A DNA stretch of 64,000 nt from Citrobacter gillenii (lineage in GTDB: Bacteria; Pseudomonadota; Gammaproteobacteria; Enterobacterales; Enterobacteriaceae). Below the pieces are notes generated by a model. It ran no database searches. It was given only the letters and a program-made list of their open reading frames with translations, and had not been told where the DNA came from. This document shows, one piece after another, positions 17,745-28,608 of the stretch (positions are counted from its first letter, which is position 1; every line of letters begins with the position of its first letter). Location: NCBI RefSeq assembly GCF_013337685.1, contig NZ_SUQN01000010.1, forward strand, positions 56,514 to 120,513. The letters are read 5' to 3'. The position numbers and the translations under genes were made by a program.

Positions 17745-18491
17745 TTACCAGTAATGCTCAGCGGTCATATGGCCCGGTCGGCGACGCAGGTGTTTGGTCA
17801 TCTGCCGGGTATCTTTCAGCAACTGCTGGGTATCGCGTACCATCTGTGGGTTCCCACAGAGCATCACATGGCTGGTGGCGGTATCCATCGGCAGACCGAC
17901 TGCTTTTTCCAGCTCACCGCTTTCAATCAGTGCGGGAACGCGGCCAGTAAGCGAACCTGCAGCTGTTTCACGGCTGACGACGGTCTGAATACGTAATTTC
18001 CCTTCGTAACGCTTTTCCAGCGCCTGCATCAGCGGCAGGTAGCTTAAATCGGCGGCATAACGGGCAGCATGGACCAGCACCAGATTTTTAAAGCGATCGA
18101 CATCTTTGCCCAGTTGCAGAATGGATAAGTACGGGCCGATCGCCGTGCCGGTTGCCAGCATCCACAGCGTATCGCAATCGGGGACTTCATCCAGCACAAA
18201 GAAACCCGCGGCTTCACTGACCACCTGTACGTCATCGCCAGGTTTTAGCGCGGCCAGACGTGGACTCAGCTTCCCGTCAGGCACTGTCACCAGATAAAAC
18301 TCTAAATCGGGGTTGTCTGGTGCATTCACGTAGGAATAGGCGCGCTGGACGCGTTCGCCGTCGATCTCCAGACCAAGCTTAGTGAACTGACCCGCAGTGA
18401 AGGGGAGAACCGGCGCGCGCACGGTCAAACTAAACAGGGCGTCGGTCCAGTTCTGTACCTTAGTGACTTTGCCTGTTACCCAATCTGCCAT
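17745..18491 (-). CDS. fpr: Ferredoxin/flavodoxin--NADP+ reductase
   Basis: 248 aa, ending in H-Y-W like E. coli Fpr. This FAD enzyme passes electrons between NADPH and flavodoxin or ferredoxin and supports radical enzymes and oxidative-stress repair. The FAD-binding R-A-Y-S-Y-V-N motif (about residues 50-56), the G-T-A-I-G-P-Y nucleotide loop and the C-terminal aromatic are all visible. Start 18491 is preceded by AGGAGGACACC. In E. coli it belongs to the SoxRS/marA regulon; no soxbox was identified by eye. Confidence 0.97.
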   Translation of the reverse strand: MADWVTGKVTKVQNWTDALFSLTVRAPVLPFTAGQFTKLGLEIDGERVQRAYSYVNAPDNPDLEFYLVTVPDGKLSPRLAALKPGDDVQVVSEAAGFFVLDEVPDCDTLWMLATGTAIGPYLSILQLGKDVDRFKNLVLVHAARYAADLSYLPLMQALEKRYEGKLRIQTVVSRETAAGSLTGRVPALIESGELEKAVGLPMDTATSHVMLCGNPQMVRDTQQLLKDTRQMTKHLRRRPGHMTAEHYW

Positions 18492-18586
18492 GGTGTCCTC
18501 CTGTCTGCTTTGATTGCCTTATCTTCGTTCGTTGCACGAAAGATTTCCAGCCCCGAAGGACTGGAAGGCTCAATCAAACAAATTTG

Positions 18587-19597
18587 TTACAGGATATGCG
18601 CCTGCACATCAGGATCTTTGCGATCAAGGTAGTGGATGGATTGAATACGACGGATCGTGCGCGACTTGCCGCGGATCAGCAGCGTTTCGGTGGTGGCGAT
18701 ATTGCCCTTACGGCTGATTCCATCCAACAGATCACCTTTGGTGATCCCGGTGGCGGAGAAGATAACGTTATCGCTACGTGCCATTTCGTCCAGACGCAGC
18801 ACTTTACCGGCTTCAATGCCCATCGCCTGGCAGCGGGCCAGTTCCTGTTCGCCGATACGGCGGTTTTCTTCGCTGTCGCCTTTGACGTCATGACGTGCCA
18901 GCAAACGACCCTGCATGTCGCCGTCCAGCGCGCGGATGACGGCGGCAGAAACGACACCTTCCGGTGCGCCGCCAATGCCGTACAGCACGTCAACTTCGCT
19001 GTCTGGCATACAGGTCAGAATGGAGGCTGCGACGTCGCCATCGGGAATGGCGAACACGCGAACGCCAAGCTTCGCCATCTCTGCGATAACCTCATCGTGG
19101 CGAGGTTTGGCCAGAATCGTCACGGTCAGATCGCCGAGCGGCTTGTTGAGTGCGGCGGCGACATTACGTAGGTTTGTTTCCAGCGGCAGGTTCAGGTCGA
19201 TAGCCCCTTTGGCTCCAGGGCCGACAATCAACTTCTCCATGTACATATCTGGCGCGTTGAGGAAACAGCCTTTGTCACCAACTGCGAGGACCGCCAGCGC
19301 ATTCGCCTGGCCCATTGCCGTCATGCGCGTACCTTCGATAGGGTCGACCGCAATGTCTACGGCATCGCCGTGACCGGTACCGACTTTCTCACCGATAAAC
19401 AGCATCGGCGCTTCATCAATTTCACCTTCGCCAATCACGATGGTGCCGTCAATATTGACCTGGTTGAGCATAATACGCATGGCGTGCACCGCTGCGCCGT
19501 CGGCGGTATTTTTATCGCCGCGTCCCAGCCATTTATAGCCAGCCAGCGCTGCCGCTTCGGTTACGCGTGAAAATTCAATGGCAAGTTCTCGTCTCAT
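18587..19597 (-). CDS. glpX: Fructose-1,6-bisphosphatase class II
   Basis: 336 aa. It hydrolyses fructose 1,6-bisphosphate to fructose 6-phosphate and is the third gene of the glpFKX glycerol operon. Metal-binding motifs typical of the inositol-phosphatase-like superfamily are visible: D-P-I-E-G-T (residues about 85-90), G-E-G-E-I-D-E-A-P and the phosphate-site Y-G-I-G-G-A-P-E-G-V. Length equals E. coli GlpX. A 177-base gap with REP units separates it from glpK. Confidence 0.97.
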   Translation of the reverse strand: MRRELAIEFSRVTEAAALAGYKWLGRGDKNTADGAAVHAMRIMLNQVNIDGTIVIGEGEIDEAPMLFIGEKVGTGHGDAVDIAVDPIEGTRMTAMGQANALAVLAVGDKGCFLNAPDMYMEKLIVGPGAKGAIDLNLPLETNLRNVAAALNKPLGDLTVTILAKPRHDEVIAEMAKLGVRVFAIPDGDVAASILTCMPDSEVDVLYGIGGAPEGVVSAAVIRALDGDMQGRLLARHDVKGDSEENRRIGEQELARCQAMGIEAGKVLRLDEMARSDNVIFSATGITKGDLLDGISRKGNIATTETLLIRGKSRTIRRIQSIHYLDRKDPDVQAHIL

Positions 19598-19693
19598 TGC
19601 AAACTCGTAGCAGAAAGGAATGGCGCGAAGTGTAGCACAGGGGAGAGGGCGGGATTATTGATGTGTGTGCGGGATTGCCCCGCACGAAGATAT

Positions 19694-19766
19694 TGCTGGA
19701 TGGCGACGCTAACGCGTCTTATCCGGCCTACGTCAGATTCGTATCAGTAGGCCGTGCCATCCGGCA
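19694..19766. repeat. REP element with a partial second unit
   Basis: One full unit (19694-19731) and a shortened inverted unit (19747-19766), between glpK and glpX. In an operon such structures can uncouple downstream expression. Confidence 0.85.
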
Positions 19767-19774
19767 ATGACGGG

Positions 19775-21304
<1,530 letters not shown>

Positions 21305-22150
21305 TTACTGCGAAGCTTTTTGTTGAGTGTTGGCCGCGACGTCTTTCTCTTCAATCGCGCAGACATCGCACGGCAAATGGCGACCAATCAGTTTGCGATA
21401 TGCCCATGCGCCCAAAATCGCGCCGGTAATCGGGCCAAACACCGGTACCAGGAAGTAAGGAATATCGCGACCGCCCGTGAAGGCAATCTCACCCCATCCA
21501 GCCATCCAGGCGAAGAGTTTCGGTCCGAAGTCACGTGCCGGGTTCATTGCAAAACCGGTCAGTGGTCCCATAGAGGCACCAATAACTGCGATCAATAAAC
21601 CGATCAGCAGCGGCGCCAGTGGACCACGTGGCACACCGTTACCATCGTCGGTCAGTGCCAAAATCAGCCCCATCAGAATAGCGGTAATGACCATTTCAAC
21701 TGCGAAGGCCTGCACAAAATTGATATGCGGGTTTGGATATGTTGAGAATGTCCCTGCCAGATTGAGGCTTTCAGCGCTACCGCGCACGATATGGTTGGTT
21801 TGTTCGAAATCGATGAAAAGATTGTAATAAAGCCCGTAAACCAAAGCCGCTGCGCAAAAGGCGCCGGCAATTTGTGAAATGATAAAAGGTACGACTTTAC
21901 GCTTATCAAAGCAGGCAAACAGCCAAAGTGCGATTGTGACCGCCGGATTCAGGTGTGCACCAGAAACGCCTGCCGTCAGATAGATAGCCATCGCTACCCC
22001 CAGACCCCAGATGATACTGATTTCCCACTGCCCAAAAGTCGCCCCAGCGACTTTGAGTGCAGCAACACAGCCCACACCGAAGAAAATCAACAACCCGGTA
22101 CCGAGGAATTCAGCAATGCACTGGCCTTTCAAGGTTGATGTTTGACTCAT
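21305..22150 (-). CDS. glpF: GlpF, glycerol facilitator aquaporin
   Basis: 281 aa, the E. coli length. An aquaglyceroporin of the inner membrane with six full helices and two half-helices carrying the NPA motifs: H-L-N-P-A-V-T (first) and M-N-P-A-R-D (second), followed by the Arg of the selectivity filter. It admits glycerol, which GlpK traps. First gene of glpFKX; the long upstream region holds GlpR-like sites. Confidence 0.98.
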   Translation of the reverse strand: MSQTSTLKGQCIAEFLGTGLLIFFGVGCVAALKVAGATFGQWEISIIWGLGVAMAIYLTAGVSGAHLNPAVTIALWLFACFDKRKVVPFIISQIAGAFCAAALVYGLYYNLFIDFEQTNHIVRGSAESLNLAGTFSTYPNPHINFVQAFAVEMVITAILMGLILALTDDGNGVPRGPLAPLLIGLLIAVIGASMGPLTGFAMNPARDFGPKLFAWMAGWGEIAFTGGRDIPYFLVPVFGPITGAILGAWAYRKLIGRHLPCDVCAIEEKDVAANTQQKASQ

Positions 22151-22824
<674 letters not shown>

Positions 22825-22840
22825 TTCTGATTTCTTGAGA

Positions 22841-22866
22841 AAGGCATCCATTATGGATGCCTTTTT
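22841..22866 (+). terminator. zapB terminator
   Basis: AAGGCATCCA, loop TTA, TGGATGCCTT, ending in a T run, 16 bases after the zapB stop. Confidence 0.92.
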
Positions 22867-22916
22867 ACTATGTAGACTTTAGGATATCGTAATTCTCAAA
22901 TTTCAAAGAATACGAT

Positions 22917-23585
22917 ATGACAAAAAGAAATGATATTATTGATAATTCGGATCGATTTATCACCAGAGATATTAGATACGGTCTTATCTATACAGAGAAT
23001 CTAGGATGGATTGATTTAGGTCATGCCAATCCGGCTGGAGCTGAAAAGCTCTGGTTTGAAATGACAAGGGCTCGTGGTGGTGATAGCGAATTTTATGAAG
23101 TAAATTATCATCAAAGTATGTCCAAAAGCATTCATGGCCTAAATATTAATACTGGCATATATCGTAGATTCATGGTGCGACGAGGATTGCAGGAACGAAC
23201 TCTGCAAGGTGTTGCTTTATCGATATTCTTAAGTACGTCACATCGCTTTGAATCCTTACAGGATTTTTGGCCTTACGTTTATTTAACTGATAGTGGCTAT
23301 AGTGCCGAAGATTTGGTATCGAATTTATTTGGTTTTTACCAAGCAGTACATTACGCAGATTACACCTCTTATCTTCAGATATGCTCGAAAGAAAAGGCTT
23401 ATCGGATATGGGACTTCTATGGTCCGGTTGGTGAATTTAAGAATAAAAGCGTCATTCCGTTACTGTTTCCCGATCCTTTAGATAAGGGGACGAAACATGA
23501 ACCCTATTCAGGGGAGTTACCTTTATTTATGGATGTAATAAAACCTGTTGCAAATCCTGATTATGTTTGGGAACTCCGCATATGA
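22917..23585 (+). CDS. DUF4056-like protein of unknown function
   Basis: 222 aa without signal peptide or membrane segment. Two stretches resemble, from memory, DUF4056 proteins: G-L-I-Y-T-x5-W-I-D-L-G-H-A (residues 22-37) and Y-S-A-E-D-L-V-S-N-L-F-G (128-139). The conserved Asp/His of I-D-L-G-H, S-H-R-F-E and S-A-E-D could form a catalytic or metal site, but that is inference. DUF4056 proteins I recall are longer and exported, so this may be a shortened relative. The coding region is A/T-rich. The stop overlaps the start of the next gene (ATGA), so the two act as a pair. Not present here in E. coli K-12. Confidence 0.65.
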   Translation: MTKRNDIIDNSDRFITRDIRYGLIYTENLGWIDLGHANPAGAEKLWFEMTRARGGDSEFYEVNYHQSMSKSIHGLNINTGIYRRFMVRRGLQERTLQGVALSIFLSTSHRFESLQDFWPYVYLTDSGYSAEDLVSNLFGFYQAVHYADYTSYLQICSKEKAYRIWDFYGPVGEFKNKSVIPLLFPDPLDKGTKHEPYSGELPLFMDVIKPVANPDYVWELRI

Positions 23586-23971
23586 TGTCTCGTATATCAG
23601 GTATTATTATTGGTTTTATGATTTTCTTTGCGCTGTTGTATTGTTATTTCATGGCGAGCATTTTTACAAAAAAAAACTATGCGCAGAAGAATTTATTAAT
23701 TTATCAGCTGTTAACGCCAGAACCTCTTAAACAGGTTCCAAGGGTATCCAGCGACTGGTTTTTTGTAAGCCATGCAGATGAAGGTAGCCATCTTCAACGC
23801 AGTGAAATAGTTTTTACGGGGATACCAAAGAGTGATGTTCAGAGAGCAGAGGAAAAATTAAACGCATACATTGAATCTTATCCTGCAAGTCGCGAGATGA
23901 TGAGTGTCGTTGTTGAAGCTAGGGCTGGGAATTATGATGTGAAAGTCATCCACTACAAATCGGATGAATGA
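23582..23971 (+). CDS. Membrane-anchored small protein, partner of the DUF4056-like gene
   Basis: 129 aa. One N-terminal membrane helix (about residues 7-27) is followed by a hydrophilic domain that would face the periplasm, ending in a basic, beta-rich segment (V-V-V-E-A-R-A-G-N-Y-D-V-K-V). I do not recognise the family. The start ATG 23582 overlaps the preceding TGA by three bases, the classic sign of translational coupling and joint function. It ends at a bidirectional terminator shared with rraA. A toxin/immunity or receptor/anchor pair is conceivable but unsupported. Confidence 0.7.
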   Translation: MMSRISGIIIGFMIFFALLYCYFMASIFTKKNYAQKNLLIYQLLTPEPLKQVPRVSSDWFFVSHADEGSHLQRSEIVFTGIPKSDVQRAEEKLNAYIESYPASREMMSVVVEARAGNYDVKVIHYKSDE

Positions 23972-23975
23972 AAAT

Positions 23976-24007
23976 AAAAGGCCATCAAATTTGCTGATGG
24001 CCTTTTT
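23976..24007. terminator. Bidirectional terminator between accessory pair and rraA
   Basis: AAAAGGCCATCA and TGATGGCCTTTTT around a seven-base loop; A and T runs flank both sides, serving both converging genes. Confidence 0.9.
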
Positions 24008-24010
24008 CGA

Positions 24011-24496
24011 TTACTCGATATCGAGCGGGTCTTCGGAGAGGATCATCCCGGTATTGTCGGCGTACAGGTGGTCGCCGGAGAAGAACGTCACGCCACCGAA
24101 GTTGACGCGCACATCGCTTTCTCCAATGCCTTCACCTGCGGCACCCACCGGAATAGCGGCAATTGCCTGGATACCGATGTCCAGTTCTTCCAGATCGTCT
24201 ACCTGGCGTACTGAACCGTAGATGACCAGACCTTCCCATTCATTCTGTACCGCCAGCCGCGCCAGTTCGGCATCAACCAGAGCACGACGGACAGAGCCGC
24301 CGCCATCGACCAGCAGAATGCGACCACGGCCATTTTGTTCGAGCAGATCGTACAGCAACCCGTTGTCCTCGAAACATTTTACCGTGGTGATTTGTCCGCC
24401 AAACGACGACCGTCCCCCAAAGTTAGAGAACAGTGGTTCCACGACGTTGACATCTTCCTGGTAGATGTCACAAAGCTCGGATGTATCGTATTTCAT
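24011..24496 (-). CDS. rraA: RraA, regulator of RNase E activity
   Basis: 161 aa, as in E. coli. The protein forms a ring-shaped trimer that binds the C-terminal scaffold of RNase E and lowers mRNA decay. The family (MenG/RraA, once misnamed a methyltransferase) shows [13 protein letters not shown] and the R-R-A-L-V-D segment. Start ATG 24496. It follows menA in the same direction after 92 bases; both may be read together. Confidence 0.96.
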   Translation of the reverse strand: MKYDTSELCDIYQEDVNVVEPLFSNFGGRSSFGGQITTVKCFEDNGLLYDLLEQNGRGRILLVDGGGSVRRALVDAELARLAVQNEWEGLVIYGSVRQVDDLEELDIGIQAIAAIPVGAAGEGIGESDVRVNFGGVTFFSGDHLYADNTGMILSEDPLDIE

Positions 24497-24588
24497 AGGC
24501 TCAACGTTCAGTTGCTGCGAGAATTTTTAGTATATCGCGCTATGTGTACTGTTGGCAAAATCATCAATTGTTAATTGATATTTGTCAG

Positions 24589-25518
24589 TTAAACAGACCA
24601 CTGGCTTAGGAAAATTCCAACCACAAACAGCAGGTTAGTTAACAGTGCCGCTTTTACGGTGCGTTCCAGCATCGGACGCATTGCTGCCGGATCCATTTCA
24701 CGCATTACGTATCGCGCCTGCTTAATCAGCAGCGGAGCGGCCAGGATGAACAGCCATCCCCACAGACTTTGCAGCGAAAACAGATTAAACAGTGCCAGGC
24801 AAACCAGCGTCCCCATTAGCAGGCAGGCATGGTAACGACGTGCATTCACGGCCCCCAGACGCACTACCAGCGTGTTTTTACCGTTCTCCCTGTCGCTGTT
24901 GATATCACGCAGGTTATTGACGTTGAGTACGGCGGTAGCCAGCAGACCGCAGGCGGTGGCTGGCAGGATTAGCGCGGGGATCAGCGTATGGGCCTGCAGA
25001 TACCAACTGCCCATCACGCTCAGCCAGCCGAAGAAAACCAGCACGGAAATATCACCGAGGCCGATGTAGCCATAGGGGCGATTGCCGACGGTATAGGTGA
25101 TCGCCGCGATAATCGACAGGCCACCGAGCACCAGGAAGCCGACAAAATCAGCCATCGTGTGGCAGGCCACCGCCACTAGTGCCAGGCCGGACAGGCAAAT
25201 TAAGGCCACGGTGACCATTAATGCGCGCTTCATCTGCTGTTGGGTGATCACCCCTTTTTGCATGCCACGCAGCGGTCCAATGCGGTCAGGCTTGTCGCTG
25301 CCTTTGACAGCATCGCCATAGTCGTTTGCGAGATTGGACAGGATTTGCAGCAGCCCCGCCGTTATCAATGCCAGCAGAGCCACCAGCGGATCGAAATACC
25401 CTTGCCACCATGCTAATGCCGTACCGACGATGATCGCCGCGAAGGCGAGCGGTAAGGTCTTAGGTCGTAAACTTTCCAGCCAGGCTTGTGAGCGGCTAAT
25501 TTGTTGTTGTTCAGTCAT
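24589..25518 (-). CDS. menA: 1,4-dihydroxy-2-naphthoate octaprenyltransferase
   Basis: 309 aa (E. coli 308). An integral inner-membrane UbiA-family prenyltransferase that joins dihydroxynaphthoate with octaprenyl diphosphate in menaquinone synthesis. Two Asp-rich Mg-diphosphate motifs are visible: N-L-A-N-D-Y-G-D (about residues 67-74) and N-N-L-R-D-I-N-S-D-R-E-N-G-K. About nine membrane segments follow the short cytosolic start. ATG 25518 (M-T-E-Q-Q) is preferred; the upstream TTG adds four residues only. It lies just downstream of hslU and its terminator. Confidence 0.96.
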   Translation of the reverse strand: MTEQQQISRSQAWLESLRPKTLPLAFAAIIVGTALAWWQGYFDPLVALLALITAGLLQILSNLANDYGDAVKGSDKPDRIGPLRGMQKGVITQQQMKRALMVTVALICLSGLALVAVACHTMADFVGFLVLGGLSIIAAITYTVGNRPYGYIGLGDISVLVFFGWLSVMGSWYLQAHTLIPALILPATACGLLATAVLNVNNLRDINSDRENGKNTLVVRLGAVNARRYHACLLMGTLVCLALFNLFSLQSLWGWLFILAAPLLIKQARYVMREMDPAAMRPMLERTVKAALLTNLLFVVGIFLSQWSV

Positions 25519-25530
25519 ATTTAGCGCCAA

Positions 25531-25556
25531 TAAAAATGGGGCTTTATCAGCCCCAT
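25531..25556 (-). terminator. hslVU terminator
   Basis: On the minus strand: ATGGGGCT, loop GATAA, AGCCCCAT, then TTTTTA, between the hslU stop and the menA start. Confidence 0.88.
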
Positions 25557-25585
25557 CAACAGTGATGAAAATGCATTGAACGCGA

Positions 25586-26917
25586 TTATAGGATAAAACG
25601 GCTCAGATCTTCATCTGCGACCAGCGCATCCAGATGTTTGCTCACATATTCGGCATCAATTGTGATGCTTTGGCCGTTTAAATCGCTCGCATCATAGGAA
25701 ATATCTTCCATCAGACGCTCAAGCACGGTGTGCAGACGACGGGCACCGATGTTCTCGGTGGTTTCGTTGACCTGCCAGGCGGCCTGAGCGATGCGCTTAA
25801 TGCCATCTTCCGTGAACTCAATATTAACGCCCTCAGTTGCCATCAGTGCTTTGTACTGGACGGTGATAGAGGCGTTAGGCTCAGTCAGGATACGCTCAAA
25901 ATCGCTGGTGGTCAGTGCCTGCAATTCTACACGAATTGGCAGACGACCCTGCAGTTCCGGGATCAGGTCGGACGGTTTCGCCACCTGGAACGCGCCGGAA
26001 GCGATAAACAGAATGTGATCTGTTTTCACCATGCCGTGCTTGGTCGAGACGGTGCAGCCTTCGACCAGCGGCAGCAGGTCGCGCTGCACGCCTTCACGGG
26101 ACACGTCCGGACCGGAGGATTCACCGCGCTTACAGATTTTGTCGATTTCGTCGATAAACACGATCCCGTGCTGCTCAACGGCGTCGATAGCGTCTTGCTT
26201 CAGTTCTTCCGGGTTTACCAGCTTCGCCGCTTCTTCTTCAATCAACAGCTTCATGGCTTCTTTGATTTTCAGCTTACGCGGTTTTTGTTTCTGGCCGCCC
26301 AGGTTCTGGAACATGGACTGCAGCTGGCTGGTCATCTCTTCCATGCCAGGAGGTGCCATAATTTCTACGCCCATCGGCGCAGCGGCGAGATCAATTTCAA
26401 TCTCTTTGTCGTCCAGTTGGCCTTCACGCAGTTTTTTACGGAATGCCTGACGTGCAGCGGAAGGTTCCTGAGGCTGTTCAGACTGTCCCCAGTTATTTTT
26501 AGCTGGTGGGATCAGTACGTCGAGAATACGTTCTTCCGCCATTTCTTCGGCGCGGAAGCGGTTTTTCTCGATCGCCTGGACGCGGACCATTTTAATGGCA
26601 GCATCTGTCAGATCGCGGATGATGGAGTCAACTTCCTTACCCACATAGCCGACTTCGGTGAATTTCGTGGCTTCAACTTTGATGAACGGTGCGTTGGCTA
26701 GTTTTGCCAGACGACGGGCGATTTCGGTTTTACCGACGCCGGTTGGGCCAATCATCAGAATGTTTTTTGGCGTAACTTCATGGCGCAGCTCTTCGTCGAG
26801 CTGCATGCGGCGCCAGCGGTTACGCAGAGCAATCGCCACGGAACGCTTGGCGTTATCCTGGCCGATGATGTGTTTGTTCAGTTCGCTGACAATTTCGCGT
26901 GGGGTCATTTCAGACAT
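25586..26917 (-). CDS. hslU: HslU, ATPase of the HslVU (ClpYQ) protease
   Basis: 443 aa, the E. coli length. This AAA+ unfoldase forms a hexamer that feeds substrates such as SulA and RcsA into HslV. Walker A is G-P-T-G-V-G-K-T (residues about 56-63), the pore loop G-Y-V-G is at about 90-93, the intermediate I-domain spans roughly 110-240, and Walker B is F-I-D-E-I-D-K. Start ATG 26917. Nine bases separate it from hslV, with which it is co-transcribed from a sigma-32 promoter. Confidence 0.98.
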   Translation of the reverse strand: MSEMTPREIVSELNKHIIGQDNAKRSVAIALRNRWRRMQLDEELRHEVTPKNILMIGPTGVGKTEIARRLAKLANAPFIKVEATKFTEVGYVGKEVDSIIRDLTDAAIKMVRVQAIEKNRFRAEEMAEERILDVLIPPAKNNWGQSEQPQEPSAARQAFRKKLREGQLDDKEIEIDLAAAPMGVEIMAPPGMEEMTSQLQSMFQNLGGQKQKPRKLKIKEAMKLLIEEEAAKLVNPEELKQDAIDAVEQHGIVFIDEIDKICKRGESSGPDVSREGVQRDLLPLVEGCTVSTKHGMVKTDHILFIASGAFQVAKPSDLIPELQGRLPIRVELQALTTSDFERILTEPNASITVQYKALMATEGVNIEFTEDGIKRIAQAAWQVNETTENIGARRLHTVLERLMEDISYDASDLNGQSITIDAEYVSKHLDALVADEDLSRFIL

Positions 26918-26926
26918 GGGGGATCC

Positions 26927-27457
26927 TTACGCTTTGGAGTTCAATTCTTCGATGGTATGGAAGTGGTTGGTATAAATGCAGATATCCCCTGCAATATCCA
27001 ACGCTTTCTCAGCAATCTCGCGGGCACCAAGCTCGGTGTTTTCAAGCAGAGCACGTGCCGCAGCCTGGGCGTAGGGACCGCCGGAGCCGATGGCAATCAG
27101 ATCGTTTTCTGGCTGAATGACATCGCCATTACCGGTAATGATGAGTGATGCAGTCTCATCGGCAACAGCCAGCAGCGCTTCGAGTTTGCGCAGCATACGG
27201 TCGGTACGCCAGTCCTTCGCCAGCTCAACGGCAGCTTTCACCAGGTGACCCTGATGCATTTCAAGTTTGCGTTCAAACAGTTCAAACAGCGTGAATGCAT
27301 CCGCAGTGCCGCCCGCAAAGCCCGCGATGACTTTGTCGTTGTACAGACGGCGGACTTTTTTCACGTTGCCTTTCATTACGGTGTTACCCAGTGTGGCCTG
27401 ACCATCACCGGCGATTACCACATGGCCGTTACGGCGTACGCTTACTATTGTTGTCAC
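26927..27457 (-). CDS. hslV: HslV, peptidase of the HslVU protease
   Basis: 176 aa, the E. coli length. A bacterial proteasome-like threonine peptidase; after removal of the initiator residue the sequence T-T-I-V-S-V-R exposes the catalytic N-terminal Thr. The conserved G-D-G-Q-x-T and Lys (about 33) are present. Translation starts at GTG 27457, preceded by AAGGGGTC. A leader hairpin and a heat-shock promoter lie just upstream. Confidence 0.98.
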   Translation of the reverse strand: MTTIVSVRRNGHVVIAGDGQATLGNTVMKGNVKKVRRLYNDKVIAGFAGGTADAFTLFELFERKLEMHQGHLVKAAVELAKDWRTDRMLRKLEALLAVADETASLIITGNGDVIQPENDLIAIGSGGPYAQAAARALLENTELGAREIAEKALDIAGDICIYTNHFHTIEELNSKA

Positions 27458-27491
27458 GAGCAGACCCCTTGGTTACAAATACGGAATTCAG

Positions 27492-27513
27492 GCCCCGCAC
27501 AGATGTACGGGGC
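27492..27513 (-). promoter_or_regulatory. 5' UTR stem-loop of hslVU mRNA
   Basis: GCCCCG and CGGGGC pair around a ten-base loop region in the leader between promoter and GTG start. A stem-loop at this place is known to stabilise hslVU mRNA in E. coli; the same role here is inferred. Confidence 0.7.
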
Positions 27514-27525
27514 GTAATGCAAGTA

Positions 27526-27554
27526 TAGATGGGGGGGATTTTGGGGGTTTCAAC
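27526..27554 (-). promoter_or_regulatory. Sigma-32 heat-shock promoter of hslVU
   Basis: On the minus strand a -35 GTTGAAA and a -10 CCCCATCTA are separated by 13 bases, a near-perfect match to the sigma-32 consensus. The -35 box overlaps the last codons of ftsN. Confidence 0.88.
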
Positions 27555-28515
27555 CCCCGGCAGACAGTCGAATACAGTTTGTGTGACCCGCTACTTTCAA
27601 ACGGCTGATGGTGTTGTCAGCGTTTTCTTTGCCTTTGAGTGGGCCAATAACCACGCGATTCCAGCCGTTGTTGGTGGTAATACGGGAGTTAAAGCCCTCA
27701 AAAGCCAGCTGTGCACGCACGGTTTCTGCCTGTTCAGCCCCTTTAAACGACCCACACTGCACCATCCAGCGGCGCTCATCTTTTTTCTCAGCAGTCTGCT
27801 TCGGCACTTCGGTAATCGGTGCTGCTGGCTGCGTCTTCGGCTGAGCGGCAGCAGTATGTGCAGGCGTCTGCAGCAGATCCTGGTATGGCTGTTGGGCCGC
27901 AGGTTTGGGCTGCGTTTGACGAGGCTGCTGCACCGGCGCGGCTTGTGCGGTACGTGTTTGCTGCTGCTGAGGCTGCTCCGTTGCCCGAGGGCGTGGCTGC
28001 TGAGCCTGCTGCTGCGCGTTGCTCCATTGCTGTTGCTGCACCTGACGCTGACGCTGCAGCGTTTGCTGGCGCTGCGCAGGCGTTTGCTCATTCCACGGAA
28101 CTTCGTTGAGCTGAGTAGGCTGCTGACGCATATCAGCCTGCATTTGCGCCAGCAACTGGCGCTGCTCATTGGTCAGCTGATCGGCATTCAGCACTTCACC
28201 GCCCGCAGAGGGTTCGGTTGGTGCGCGCACGCCTGGTTGACGGCTTTCAAGTTCTTTGATGTATCGCCAGCGTTCTTCCGGCTTCGGCGGAATGCCATTG
28301 CCGGTAACTTTCTGGTTTTGCAGCGTCTCGGACTCTTCTTTCTTGTGATGCGTAATGAAGTACAGACCACCGATAAAGGTCACGAGTACGGCTGCTGCAA
28401 TAGCGACCATCGCGGGTGACACCGCAGGCGTATTGCGTTGCTTATTCCGTGAGGTGCTCTTTTTGCGCCGCGAAGGTGCCGGTTGGCCGCGACGTACATA
28501 ATCTCGTTGTGCCAC
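27550..28515 (-). CDS. ftsN: FtsN, essential divisome activator
   Basis: 321 aa (E. coli 319). A bitopic inner-membrane protein that triggers septal peptidoglycan synthesis by FtsWI through FtsA and FtsQLB. A short basic cytosolic tail (D-Y-V-R-R-G-Q-P for FtsA contact) leads to a membrane helix (about residues 33-54), a periplasmic helical region with W-R-Y-I-K-E-L, a Gln-rich linker (about 115-240) and a C-terminal SPOR domain (about 245-321) with two cysteines. It starts at GTG 28515. The linker is the least conserved part against E. coli. Confidence 0.97.
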   Translation of the reverse strand: MAQRDYVRRGQPAPSRRKKSTSRNKQRNTPAVSPAMVAIAAAVLVTFIGGLYFITHHKKEESETLQNQKVTGNGIPPKPEERWRYIKELESRQPGVRAPTEPSAGGEVLNADQLTNEQRQLLAQMQADMRQQPTQLNEVPWNEQTPAQRQQTLQRQRQVQQQQWSNAQQQAQQPRPRATEQPQQQQTRTAQAAPVQQPRQTQPKPAAQQPYQDLLQTPAHTAAAQPKTQPAAPITEVPKQTAEKKDERRWMVQCGSFKGAEQAETVRAQLAFEGFNSRITTNNGWNRVVIGPLKGKENADNTISRLKVAGHTNCIRLSAGG

Positions 28516-28608
28516 TATCGTTTCGCTGTATTTATTCGTTCGTCAGCCCGCCATGTTACTTAAGCGGCGGGCCTTTGACCAGACAGGGGAGTCCGAAAGC
28601 ACTTTACT

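Noticed and set aside
25730..26701. Plus-strand open frame of over 300 codons opposite hslU
   Set aside because: Shadow frame rich in Phe, His and Gln, without ribosome site; hslU is complete on the minus strand.
27950..28110. Repetitive CAG/CTG stretch that could be mistaken for a repeat array or CRISPR
   Set aside because: Irregular units within the FtsN coding frame encoding Gln-rich linker; no direct repeats with spacers. No CRISPR array was seen anywhere in the window.
27529..28419. Plus-strand Leu/Arg-rich open frame opposite ftsN
   Set aside because: It is the complement of the Gln-rich FtsN linker (CAG/CTG codons), not a membrane protein.
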